DNA of 24,991 nucleotides. Source: an uncultured Blautia sp. (GTDB lineage Bacteria > Bacillota > Clostridia > Lachnospirales > Lachnospiraceae). Every line of letters begins with the position of its first letter. Within the stretch, counting starts at the first letter, position 1. Positions 7,531 through 15,929 of the stretch are shown in pieces. The stretch spans positions 1-24,991 of the forward strand of contig CALBGI010000074.1 of the NCBI GenBank assembly GCA_937893675.1. The letters run 5' to 3'. The notes beneath the pieces were generated by a model, which saw nothing but the letters and a program-made list of their open reading frames with translations, did not search any database and was not told where the DNA came from. The translations under genes were made by a program, and so were the position numbers.

Positions 7531-8532
7531 ATGAAGGCAAAAAAAGTGTTGGCAATGGTAATGGTTTCTGCACTGGCAGTTGGTATGGCGACAACGGTAT
7601 CAGCGGCGGAGTATACAATCAAGCTCTGTACGGAGCAGACAGATGGAGATCCTATTGATGAGGGATGTGACAAATGGGCAGAACTGGTTGAAGAGGAGAC
7701 GGAAGGGGCGGTAAAAATCGAGGTTTATCCCAGCAGCCAGCTTGGAGCAAAAGCAGATCTTATCGAAATGGCACTTGCAGGGCAGGGGGTTTGTACTATT
7801 GCAGACGGTTCTTATTTGATGGATTATGTACCGGATTTTGGTGTAGTTATGGGACCATTTCTTTTTTCTGATTGGGACGCCATGTATAGTATAACGGAAA
7901 GTGATTGGTGGGCAGATCAGAGCAAAAAGCTGGAAGATGAGGGGCTTGAGATCATTTCCACAAATTGGATTTATGGAGAACGCCAGCTTATGACGAAAGA
8001 GCCGGTAACATCACTGGAAGATATGAAAGGACTTAAGATTCGTGTGCCGAACAATGATGTTTCCGTACAGATGTTTGATTTATTGGGAAGTGCAGCTACG
8101 CCAATGGCGTTGTCAGAAGTTTATACTTCCTTGAGCCAGGGTGTTGTGGACGGTGTGGAAAATCCATTGACTACGCTTTACAATAATGCGTTTCAGGAAG
8201 TCTGTAAAAATGTAACTATGACGAACCATCAGATGACTTTCTCGAATTTTGTTGTTGGCAAGGATTTCTGGGATACCATTCCGGAGGAATATCAGGAAGC
8301 AATTATTTCCTGTGGTGAAGAAGCAGCAGAATACAACAATGAATTGTACAAAGCACAAAGCGAAGAAATCAGAACAGAGTTGGAGGCAGCGGGTTGTACA
8401 GTCGTTGAACTGGAAGATGATGCTTATGAAGAGTTTAAAGAAGCTTGTCTGAAATTATATGAGGATTATGAAGCCAAAGGAACATGGACCGAGGGTCTGT
8501 ATGATACCATTCAGGAAATTATCGGAGAATAA
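7531..8532 (+). CDS. dctP: TRAP transporter substrate-binding protein (DctP family)
   Basis: A 333-residue extracytoplasmic binding protein. Residues 1-25 form a Sec signal peptide with likely signal-peptidase I cleavage after VSA (23-25). The mature protein shows the DctP hallmarks: SSQLG early on, LKIRVPNN with the conserved carboxylate-binding Arg, and EVYTSLSQGVVDGVENP. TRAP systems import organic and sugar acids using an ion gradient. Start 7531 has AAGGAGG with good spacing. Unusually for a Gram-positive binding protein no lipobox is visible: the nearest Cys is residue 33 in TIKLC, after the cleavage site. It is the first gene of the operon, 91 bp before dctQ, with a nested stem-loop in the gap. 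Substrate is inferred only from the downstream acid-sugar genes. Confidence 0.9.
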   Translation: MKAKKVLAMVMVSALAVGMATTVSAAEYTIKLCTEQTDGDPIDEGCDKWAELVEEETEGAVKIEVYPSSQLGAKADLIEMALAGQGVCTIADGSYLMDYVPDFGVVMGPFLFSDWDAMYSITESDWWADQSKKLEDEGLEIISTNWIYGERQLMTKEPVTSLEDMKGLKIRVPNNDVSVQMFDLLGSAATPMALSEVYTSLSQGVVDGVENPLTTLYNNAFQEVCKNVTMTNHQMTFSNFVVGKDFWDTIPEEYQEAIISCGEEAAEYNNELYKAQSEEIRTELEAAGCTVVELEDDAYEEFKEACLKLYEDYEAKGTWTEGLYDTIQEIIGE

Positions 8533-8546
8533 ACAGAGCTGAATGA

Positions 8547-8606
8547 AAGCCGTCGCGAAATGTTAGGCAATAGAATGCATATTGCTGATGTTATTTGCGG
8601 CGGCTT
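8547..8606 (+). repeat. Nested stem-loop between dctP and dctQ
   Basis: AAGCCGTCGC (8547-8556) pairs with GCGGCGGCTT (8597-8606), continued after one bulged G by AAAT (8558-8561) with ATTT (8593-8596). Inside, GCAATA (8567-8572) pairs with TATTGC (8580-8585) around a 7-nt loop. No T-run follows, so it is not a complete terminator. A role in mRNA stability or in producing more binding protein than permease is inferred. Confidence 0.7.
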
Positions 8607-8623
8607 GATTTTGGAGGGACAAT

Positions 8624-9136
8624 ATGAAAAAAATAAAAGAAGCAATTAGCAATTTGGACACTATTATTGCGGGGACAAGCTTATGTCTGATAGTGTTTAT
8701 TACTCTATGCGGAGTTGTAATGCGAAAAGTTGTCAATCAGCCGATTGCATGGCTGGAAGAAATGCAGCTGTTGTTTTTTATTTATGCAATCTTTTTTGGC
8801 GGAAGTGTGGCTTTTCGCTATGGAAATCAAGTAAGCATTGACTTGGTTATGAACCGTCTGAAAGGAAACGGAAAAAAAGTTTTAGAATATTTTGATCTGG
8901 CGGTGACTTTGATTGTGCTTATCTATTATGCATGGGGTGGTTATCAGTTAATGATTTCTGTGACGAAGAAGGTTACACCTTATTTTAAGATTAATTATGC
9001 TTTTATTGATGTAGCGGCTCCTATTGGACTACTTTTAATGGCGATACAGTATTCGCTGTATATTTATAAGAAATATCAAAGACTGGGTAAACTGGGGGAA
9101 GACACAAAACAGCTGAAAGGAGGAGATGAGCTATGA
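8624..9136 (+). CDS. dctQ: TRAP transporter small permease (DctQ family)
   Basis: A 170-residue membrane protein with four predicted hydrophobic segments (about 15-33, 45-65, 90-108 and 125-147). The pattern GVVMRKVVNQPIAWLEEMQLLFFIYAIFFG is typical of DctQ (R then P-W-EE). It links the binding protein DctP to the DctM transport subunit. Start 8624 follows GGAGGG with an 6-nt spacer. Its stop overlaps the dctM start (ATGA at 9133-9136), indicating translational coupling. Sequence is AT-rich like its immediate neighbours. Confidence 0.9.
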   Translation: MKKIKEAISNLDTIIAGTSLCLIVFITLCGVVMRKVVNQPIAWLEEMQLLFFIYAIFFGGSVAFRYGNQVSIDLVMNRLKGNGKKVLEYFDLAVTLIVLIYYAWGGYQLMISVTKKVTPYFKINYAFIDVAAPIGLLLMAIQYSLYIYKKYQRLGKLGEDTKQLKGGDEL

Positions 9137-10427
9137 ATCCTGTTTTGATTGCAGCAATTTTAATGCTTGTTCTGCTGTTTTTAAACGTTCCGGTATTTGC
9201 CTCAATTCTTGGAACGTGTATTGCTTATTTTGTTATGAATCCGTCAGCTGGTCTGGACGGGATGCTGGCTATGCAGCGTGTTATCAGTGGTATGCAGTCT
9301 GTTCCTATGCTGGCAATTCCCTTTTTTGTGGCGGCTGGAGCATTGATGAATTATTGTGGAATTACAGAGCGATTGCTGAAATTCTGTAAGGTTTTGACCG
9401 GACATATGTTTGGGGGCTGGGACAGGTAAATATCGCGTTGAGTACATTGATGGGGGGAATGTCTGGCTCTTCGTTGGCTGATGCTGCTATGGAAGCAAAG
9501 CTTCTTGTTCCGGACATGGTTAAGGCAGGATACCCGAATGGATATGCATCTGCGATTACGGCATTTTCCTCTATGATTACACCGCTGATTCCACCTGGAA
9601 TAGCGGCTATTATTTACGGGAGCGTAACTGGCACGTCTATTGGAAAATTGTTTGTAGCCGGCATTGTACCAGCGATTATCCTTTGCGCAGCAATGATGAT
9701 TATTGTATCCAAATATTCTAAGAAACGTGGAATTCCAAGGCTGCGTGAGAAACATGCCTCTGGAAAAGAGCTTTGGGATGCTTTTGTACCAGCAGTCCTT
9801 CCCCTGTGTCTTCCAATTATTATTATTGGAAGTATCCGATTGGGGATTTGTACGCCTACAGAGGCAGGTGCAGTAGCAATTGCTTATGCAGTGATTCTTG
9901 GAATTGCCTACAAAGAAATCCGTTTGGATAATGTGCTGACTTGTATTCGTGAAACTGTTTGTTCTACTGCTTCTATCATGCTGATCGTTGGTGCGGCTTC
10001 CTGTTTTTCCTGGATCCTTACATGGGAAAATGTGCCTCAGACGATGACAAATGTTCTGATAGGGCTCTGCGGGAATAAATATGTATTTTTATTTGCTGTG
10101 AATATATTCTTACTGATTGTTGGAATGTTTATTGAAGCGACAGCAGCACAAATTGTACTTGCGCCTATGCTTGTTCCAGTTGCAGTTGCCTTCGGAATTG
10201 ACCCGGTACATTTTGGCATGGTTTTCATTTTTAATATGGCGATTGGATCTTTGACACCTCCTATGGGAAATTTGATGTTTGTAACCTGTGGAGTAACAAA
10301 ATGTCCAACAGAAGACTTTTTGAAGGACAGTGTTGTTTTTTACATACTGATTTTTGTGATGCTGATGGTGATGTCTTATATTCCATTTATTTCTACATGG
10401 CTTCCGAATTTACTGTATGGAGTGTGA
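9133..10427 (+). pseudogene. dctM: TRAP transporter large permease (DctM family), split by a one-base frameshift
   Basis: Two adjacent reading frames together make one normal-length DctM (about 430 residues, roughly 12 membrane segments). Codons from 9133 give MNPVLIAAILMLVLLFLNVP ... GHMFGGWDR and then stop at 9429. Homology continues in the -1 frame: from about 9418, LGQVNIALSTLMGGMSGSS, running to 10427. The break is at TTTGGGGGCTGG (9410-9421): six G instead of five would restore the expected GHMFGGLGQVN. The second part has no ribosome site at its first ATG (9438). This is a real one-base deletion in a G-run, phase variation, or a sequencing error. If real, the transporter should be inactive. 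The start has AAAGGAGG and overlaps dctQ. Confidence 0.85.
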
Positions 10428-10433
10428 TAAAAA

Positions 10434-11411
10434 ATGAAAATAATTCGTACGATTCTTGGAGATATACCAGCGGAACAAATTGGGAATACAGATGCCCATG
10501 ACCATTTGATTCGCAGCGGGGGTCCGGAAGTCAAAACTGACACGGCATTTTTGATGGATGATGTGAATGCTGCTAAAAAAGAATTTGAACGGTATCTTGC
10601 TGCAGGCGGTAAAACCATGGTTTGTATGGATCCTATCGGATGTGGTAGAAATGTTTCCAAAATGCTTGAAGTGGCAGAGTGTTTCCGGGGCAAGGGAAAT
10701 CTTTTGATGACAACAGGATTTCAAAAGGGGAGTAATTATTGTTCCAATACATCATTTCTGGCAACTGTGGATACAAAGAAAATCGCAGAATTTATGATTG
10801 CAGAAGTGGTAGAGGGGATGGATTTACATAGCTATAACGGGCCATATGTGGAACGTACAAGTGCAAAAGCCGGATTGGTTAAGGCTGGGACAAGTTATCG
10901 CATTATTACAAAACTGGAACAGAAAGCACTGGCTGTGGCGGCAATTACTCAAAAAGAAACAGGATGCGCCATTTCCATGCATACAGATTATGGAACTATG
11001 GGACTTGAAATTCTGGATGAGATTGAGAGAAACGGTGGAAATTTAGAAAAGACAGTGCTTTGTCATATGCAGAGAAATCCGGACCGCCATTATTATGCGT
11101 CTGTTCTGGATAGAGGAGCAGTTATTTGTTTTGACGAGCCAAATAAACCTGCCTATCGTCCAGATATAGAAATTGCAGAAAATATCTACTGGCTTTTAGA
11201 ACATGGTTATGAAGACCAAATTGTGTTAGGAATGGATGCAGGAAGAAGAGAGGGTCTGGCTGCGTATCAGAAACAATTGGGAAAGGCAAATGGACTGGAA
11301 TATCTTCTGACAAGATTTGTACCACTTCTTCAAAAGCTGGGAGTTTCAAACAGACAGCTTCAGAAGCTGCTGTCAGAGAATCCGGCTCGTGTATTTTCTA
11401 TAGAAGTTTAA
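10434..11411 (+). CDS. Phosphotriesterase-family metal hydrolase, probable sugar-acid lactonase
   Basis: A 325-residue TIM-barrel amidohydrolase of the phosphotriesterase family. The expected binuclear metal ligands are all visible: H22-x-H24 (AHDHL), the bridging carbamylated lysine K150 (LVKAGTS), H183 (SMHTDYG), H211 (CHMQRN) and D268 (GMDAGR). Several related bacterial proteins hydrolyse lactones, including phosphorylated sugar lactones. Given the sugar-acid genes downstream, opening of a sugar lactone to the acid is a reasonable inference, but the substrate is not shown by sequence. The start lies 6 bp after dctM with only a weak GGAG, suggesting coupled translation. Composition is AT-rich, like the TRAP genes and unlike the genes after it. 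Confidence 0.85.
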   Translation: MKIIRTILGDIPAEQIGNTDAHDHLIRSGGPEVKTDTAFLMDDVNAAKKEFERYLAAGGKTMVCMDPIGCGRNVSKMLEVAECFRGKGNLLMTTGFQKGSNYCSNTSFLATVDTKKIAEFMIAEVVEGMDLHSYNGPYVERTSAKAGLVKAGTSYRIITKLEQKALAVAAITQKETGCAISMHTDYGTMGLEILDEIERNGGNLEKTVLCHMQRNPDRHYYASVLDRGAVICFDEPNKPAYRPDIEIAENIYWLLEHGYEDQIVLGMDAGRREGLAAYQKQLGKANGLEYLLTRFVPLLQKLGVSNRQLQKLLSENPARVFSIEV

Positions 11412-11428
11412 ACAAGGAGTGACTTATT

Positions 11429-12583
11429 ATGGCATATCAGATAAAGCTTCCATCCTGTGCCTATGGCGGAGAAGGAAGCATGAGACAGATTACGGAGATT
11501 ATACAAAAGGAGAATACAAAGAGGATTGCAATATTTACGGACGAGGGTCTTAAGGAAGCCGGGCTTGTTTCCCTCCTTACAGATGAACTTGACTGTACAA
11601 GTGTGCGGTACCGCATCTTTTCAGAGTGCAAACCGGAGCCGACATATGGACAAGTGGAAGAGGTAATAGAAAAGGCCAGGGAGTTCGATTGTGACTTGAT
11701 TGTGGGAATCGGAGGAGGCTCTGTCATGGACGCAGCGAAACTTGCCAGTGTTTTGAAGGGGGCATCCTATACACTTCGGGATTTAATGGAAAATCCTGCG
11801 CAGGCGCAGAAAATGGTAAAGACGGTGATGATTCCTTCCACATGCGGAACCGGTGCAGAGGCTACCTGCAATGCCATTGTGGCAATTCCGGAGGAGAACT
11901 CCAAAAAAGGGATTGTAAACGACAATATGATTCCGGATTACGTGATTCTTGAGCCGCGGATGATTGCAGGGCTTCCCAAAAACATTGTGGCAGCCACTGG
12001 CGTGGATGCGCTGGCCCACGCGGTGGAGTGCTACACCTCAAAAAAAGCAACGCCCTTCAGCGATGGCTATGCATTGATGGCTGCAAAGCTGATTTTCGGA
12101 AATATCCGCGAGGCATATGAACATCCGGACAACATGGAGGCAAAAAGCAATATGATGCTTGGTGCCTATTACGGCGGTATAGCAATTACCGGAAGTGGAA
12201 CTACGGCAGTACACGCGCTTTCTTATCCGCTGGGAGGAAAGTATCACATTGCGCACGGCGTCTCAAACGCGATCCTGTTTTCACATGTAATGGAATTTAA
12301 CATGGATGCATGTGAAAATCGGCTGGCACAGATCTGCGATGTCATTCATCCGGCTTACGCAAAAAAAACAACAGGAGAAAAAGCGCAATATGTGATTGCG
12401 CAGATTTCCGATATTGTAAAAGTGACGAATATTCCCACGGATCTGGCTGGATATGGAGTCACTGTGGACGATGTAGAATTTCTGGTTGCAGCGGGAAGCC
12501 GGCAGCAGAGACTTCTTGTCAATAATCCAAAGGAATTGAGTCTTGAGGATATCCGGACATTGTATCTTAAGGTTATAAAATAA
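11429..12583 (+). CDS. Iron-containing alcohol dehydrogenase
   Basis: A 384-residue group III Fe-dependent alcohol dehydrogenase. The NAD(P) site is GIGGGSVMDAAK (about residues 92-103); PSTCGTGAEAT follows; metal ligands are the D and H of GVDALAHAVE and the two His of HALSYPLGGKYHIAHG. Family members oxidise alcohols or reduce aldehydes, often of hydroxyacids or short polyols. In this operon it may reduce an aldehyde released by the neighbouring aldolase, or oxidise a hydroxyacid entering the pathway; neither can be decided from sequence. Start 11429 follows AAGGAG with good spacing. From this gene on, base composition is clearly more GC-rich than in the preceding five genes. Confidence 0.88.
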   Translation: MAYQIKLPSCAYGGEGSMRQITEIIQKENTKRIAIFTDEGLKEAGLVSLLTDELDCTSVRYRIFSECKPEPTYGQVEEVIEKAREFDCDLIVGIGGGSVMDAAKLASVLKGASYTLRDLMENPAQAQKMVKTVMIPSTCGTGAEATCNAIVAIPEENSKKGIVNDNMIPDYVILEPRMIAGLPKNIVAATGVDALAHAVECYTSKKATPFSDGYALMAAKLIFGNIREAYEHPDNMEAKSNMMLGAYYGGIAITGSGTTAVHALSYPLGGKYHIAHGVSNAILFSHVMEFNMDACENRLAQICDVIHPAYAKKTTGEKAQYVIAQISDIVKVTNIPTDLAGYGVTVDDVEFLVAAGSRQQRLLVNNPKELSLEDIRTLYLKVIK

Positions 12584-12614
12584 TGCTGTCGTGTCGGCAG
12601 GCGAGGAGGAAAAG

Positions 12615-13715
12615 ATGAAACCTGTTCTTGGAATTACCATGGGAGATCCGTGCGGAAACGGACCGGAAATTTCAGTGAAAGCATTGATGAAGCCGGAAAT
12701 ATATGAAAAATGCAGGCCGCTGGTCATTGGGGACGCAAAATGTATAGAAGCTGCGATCGCTGTGGTGGAAGGTGCGAAAGGTATGAAAGTGCATTCCATA
12801 CATGAGGTGAAAGATGCACAGTTTATCTGCGGCACAATAGATGTTTTGGATCTGGATATTGTGGATTTGGATAAACGCCTGTACCGGAAAGACAAGAGGC
12901 AGCTGGCAGAAACCATGGGCCGTGAGAAAGTGGAGGCAATATACGAAGAAAGCCAGAGAATGTGCGGAGAAGCTGCTTTTCAGTATGTGAAGAAAGTCAT
13001 TGAGCTGGCAATGAACGGAGAGGTGGATGCAACTGTTACCAATGCGTTGAACAAGGATCACATAAACATGGCAGGTCATCATTACTCCGGTCATACGGAA
13101 ATATATGCAGACTATACAAACACGGAAAAATATACCATGATGCTGGCTCACGACGAGCTTCGTGTGGTACATGTAAGCACACATGTTTCTCTTAGGGATG
13201 CCTGCAACAGTTGTAAAAAAGAACGGGTATTGGATGTAATTCGTATTGCGGATAAGGGATGTAAGGCGTTGGGTATCAAAAACCCGAAAATTGGCGTGGC
13301 AGGTCTGAATCCTCATTGTGGAGAGAAGGGGATGTTTGGCCGGGAGGAGATCGAAGAAATTCAGCCCGCCATTGACGCTGCTCTGGCAGAGGGAATCAAC
13401 ATCCCGGAAAAAGCGCCGACACCGCCGGATACGGTTTTTTCCAAAGCACTTGGCGGATGGTATGATATTGTAGTTGTGATGTACCACGATCAGGGACATA
13501 TTCCCCTGAAGCTGAAGGGGTTTGTGTATAACAAAGAGCTGAAAAAATGGGATGCAGTAGCCGGTGTGAACATTACACTTGGATTGCCGATCATCCGCGC
13601 ATCTGTAGACCATGGAACCGGCGAAGGACATGCGGGAGATGGAAGTGCAAACGAGCTGAGCCTTGTAAATGCTATAGACTATGCTGTTCGTATGGCTGTT
13701 GCAAAAACAGAATAA
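12615..13715 (+). CDS. pdxA2: PdxA2-type 4-phospho-D-threonate/erythronate 3-dehydrogenase
   Basis: A 366-residue PdxA-family NAD-dependent, metal-dependent dehydrogenase. The opening LGITMGDPCGNGPEI is diagnostic. The three metal-binding His appear as H160 (SGHTEIYAD), H234 (LNPHCGEKG) and H291 (MYHDQGHIPLKL). PdxA itself makes pyridoxal phosphate; the PdxA2 subgroup found with DUF1537 kinases oxidises 4-phospho-D-threonate or -erythronate at C3, with decarboxylation to DHAP and CO2. The DUF1537 kinase two genes downstream argues for the second role. The start at 12615 has GAGGAGG immediately upstream; an in-frame GTG at 12591 would include that site within the gene and is rejected. Confidence 0.9.
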   Translation: MKPVLGITMGDPCGNGPEISVKALMKPEIYEKCRPLVIGDAKCIEAAIAVVEGAKGMKVHSIHEVKDAQFICGTIDVLDLDIVDLDKRLYRKDKRQLAETMGREKVEAIYEESQRMCGEAAFQYVKKVIELAMNGEVDATVTNALNKDHINMAGHHYSGHTEIYADYTNTEKYTMMLAHDELRVVHVSTHVSLRDACNSCKKERVLDVIRIADKGCKALGIKNPKIGVAGLNPHCGEKGMFGREEIEEIQPAIDAALAEGINIPEKAPTPPDTVFSKALGGWYDIVVVMYHDQGHIPLKLKGFVYNKELKKWDAVAGVNITLGLPIIRASVDHGTGEGHAGDGSANELSLVNAIDYAVRMAVAKTE

Positions 13716-13751
13716 GAATCCTGTATGGGAGATAAGAAAGAGGGAAATAGA

Positions 13752-14654
13752 ATGAGCAGATGTGAAAGAATTAAAGGGATCATACCACCGATCATAACTC
13801 CAATGAATGCCGATGAAAGCTTTAATGAGGCGGAATTTCGCCGACAAATAGACAGACAGCTTGACGGCGGTGTGCACGGTATTTTCTGTTATGGGACCAA
13901 TGGAGAATGCTATGCATTGACGATGGAAGAGAAAGAGACGATTTTAAAAGCGGCTGTTGAACAAGTGCAGGGACGTGTTCCTGTCTATGCGGGAACGGGG
14001 TGCATTACCACGAAAGAAACTGTTGAAATGAGCAAACGGGCGGAAGCTCTTGGCGCAGATGTACTCTCTGTAATTACTCCGTATTTTGCGGCTGTTTCCC
14101 AGGAAGAGTTGTATGAGCATTATGCGGCAGTAGCAGAGGCTGTGGATATTCCGATTGTGCTCTACAATATTCCTGCAAGGACCGGCTGCTCTATTGCGCC
14201 TGAGACGGTGGCAAGACTGGCAGAAATTGACAACATTGTAGGAGCCAAGGACTCGTCTGGGAATTGGGACAACCTGAAAGCGTATATTGAGCTGACAGAA
14301 AATAAGGATTTTGCGGTTCTGTCCGGAAATGATTCACTGATTCTGAAAGCTCTGCAGGCGGGAGGTGCAGGAGGAATTGCGGGCTGCGCAAATGTATATC
14401 CCCATAATATGGTAGCGATTTATGAACGGTTTAAAGCCGGAGACATGGATGGCGCACAGGAAGCGCAGGATGCTATCGCGTCTTTCCGGGCATGTTTTAA
14501 ATACGGAAATCCCAACACGATCGTGAAAACAGCGGTAGAACTTTTGGGATATCCGGTGGGTGGCTGCAGAAAGCCTTTCTACAGTGTATCTGCACAAGGC
14601 ATTGCAGCGTTAAAAGAAGTTCTGGAAGAGAACAAAAAGAATGGGATGAGCTAA
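13752..14654 (+). CDS. DapA-family (DHDPS/NAL superfamily) aldolase or dehydratase
   Basis: A 300-residue class I lyase fold. The Schiff-base lysine is K166 (GAKDSSGNW) and the catalytic tyrosine Y138 (LYNIPARTG). The substrate-end motif is GTNGE (48-52); true dihydrodipicolinate synthases usually have GTTGE there, while GTNGE occurs in sugar-acid members such as YagE. It therefore probably handles a 2-keto-3-deoxy sugar acid, giving pyruvate plus an aldehyde, rather than making lysine precursors. Start 13752 is preferred over 13725 because GAGGG lies 8 nt before it, whereas 13725 has no site. It sits between pdxA2 and the kinase gene in the same operon. Confidence 0.85.
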   Translation: MSRCERIKGIIPPIITPMNADESFNEAEFRRQIDRQLDGGVHGIFCYGTNGECYALTMEEKETILKAAVEQVQGRVPVYAGTGCITTKETVEMSKRAEALGADVLSVITPYFAAVSQEELYEHYAAVAEAVDIPIVLYNIPARTGCSIAPETVARLAEIDNIVGAKDSSGNWDNLKAYIELTENKDFAVLSGNDSLILKALQAGGAGGIAGCANVYPHNMVAIYERFKAGDMDGAQEAQDAIASFRACFKYGNPNTIVKTAVELLGYPVGGCRKPFYSVSAQGIAALKEVLEENKKNGMS

Positions 14655-14657
14655 AGC

Positions 14658-15914
14658 ATGAAATTATTGATGATTGCTGATGATTTTACAGGGGCATTGG
14701 ATGCGGGCGTGCAATTTGCCAAGAAAGGATTTTCTACCAAAGTTCTGGTTTATGAAAAAGAAGACTTTGGGAAAATTGAAAATGCGGATGTACTTGTTGT
14801 GGATACGGAGACAAGGCACAAGACGGCGCAGGAAGCATATCGGATCGTACATCAAATCGTAAAGGTTTCCGTAGAGTATGGAGTCAGATATTTGTTTAAA
14901 AAGACAGATTCCGCCCTCCGCGGAAACATCGGCTCAGAACTGACGGCTGTGTTGGATGCGTCAAATGGAAGTATGCTGCATTTTTTGCCTGCATTTCCTC
15001 AGATGAAGCGAATTACTGTGAATGGAATACATTACATAGACGGGCTGCCGGTAAAGGAGAGCGTATTCGGAGCGGATCCCTTTGAGCCGGTAATAACTTC
15101 GGATGTGGAGGAACTGATTCATCAGCAGTGTGATACTTGTGTGCAGCTTGTACACAAGGGAGAGCTTCCTTTACCGGGAAAAGAGAAAACGATTGCAGTT
15201 TATGATTGTTCTGCGGACGAGGAAATGAAAAGTATTGCGGAGCATTTAAAGGAAAAAGGAGAACTTTCTCTTATTGCCGGATGTGCGGGACTGGCTCAGA
15301 TCATACCAGAACTTCTGGGGTGGAAAAAAACAAGTCGCAATGTGCCTGGGCTTCCGGAAAAATTCCTTGTTGTCTGCGGAAGCTTGAATCCCATCACCGC
15401 AAAGCAGCTGGATTATGCGGAAAAAAACGGATTTGCGAGGATTCGTCTATCCCCGGAACAGAAACTGGAACCAGACTATTTTCAGAAGGAAGCCGGAAAA
15501 ATATGGCTAAACAAGCTGTGGGATGTATGCAGCAGAAATGACCGGATAATTATTGATACGAATGATTTTTTGCAGGACAATGCCACAGAAAAATATGCGG
15601 TGGAAAAAGGGATTTCCCGGGAAAAGATGCGGACGCAAATTCCAATGGCACTTGGAACAATTGTAGAGAACATGATTTGCAGAGGACTTTGCAGTTCTAT
15701 GCTGATGACGGGGGGAGATACTCTGCTGGGGTGTATACACCGTATGGATAATGCGAGACTGACTCCCGTATGTGAATTTGCCAAGGGGATTGTGCTGTCG
15801 GAACTTGTTTCCGGTGAAGGAAAGACACATGTATTTACAAAGTCCGGCGGCTTTGGTGAAGAAACTTTGCTGACAGATATGGCGAAGCTCATTTGCTGCA
15901 GGGAATCAGCATGA
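14658..15914 (+). CDS. dtnK: Four-carbon acid sugar kinase (DUF1537 family)
   Basis: A 418-residue DUF1537 kinase. The N-terminal sugar-binding motif is IADDFTGALDAG (7-18), followed by KKTDSALRGNIG; the C-terminal nucleotide-binding part shows VVCGSLNPIT and LMTGGDTLLG, and ends with KSGGFGEE. The family phosphorylates D-threonate, D-erythronate, L-threonate or related acids at the 4-hydroxyl. With PdxA2 in the same operon, D-threonate or D-erythronate 4-kinase is the best guess; the symbol reflects that pairing, not proven specificity. It starts 3 bp after the DapA-like gene with only a weak upstream site, implying translational coupling. Confidence 0.85.
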   Translation: MKLLMIADDFTGALDAGVQFAKKGFSTKVLVYEKEDFGKIENADVLVVDTETRHKTAQEAYRIVHQIVKVSVEYGVRYLFKKTDSALRGNIGSELTAVLDASNGSMLHFLPAFPQMKRITVNGIHYIDGLPVKESVFGADPFEPVITSDVEELIHQQCDTCVQLVHKGELPLPGKEKTIAVYDCSADEEMKSIAEHLKEKGELSLIAGCAGLAQIIPELLGWKKTSRNVPGLPEKFLVVCGSLNPITAKQLDYAEKNGFARIRLSPEQKLEPDYFQKEAGKIWLNKLWDVCSRNDRIIIDTNDFLQDNATEKYAVEKGISREKMRTQIPMALGTIVENMICRGLCSSMLMTGGDTLLGCIHRMDNARLTPVCEFAKGIVLSELVSGEGKTHVFTKSGGFGEETLLTDMAKLICCRESA

Positions 15915-15929
15915 CTTAGGAGGAATGAC

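Noticed and set aside
8113..8358. Minus-strand frame within dctP
   Set aside because: It is antisense to conserved DctP motifs and has no start signals or domain.
9410..9421. Programmed -1 frameshifting in dctM
   Set aside because: The TTTGGGGGC run is not in the frame needed for a standard X-XXY-YYZ slip, no stimulatory hairpin stands out, and DctM families are not known to use it. A deletion or sequencing error is simpler.
12672..13877. Long open frame of 401 codons on the minus strand
   Set aside because: It is antisense to pdxA2, whose motifs and metal ligands are complete. The antisense product is His/Cys/Phe-rich with no recognisable domain and no ribosome site.
15206..15541. 111-codon plus-strand frame within the kinase gene
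   Set aside because: It is an out-of-frame shadow of the complete DUF1537 kinase.
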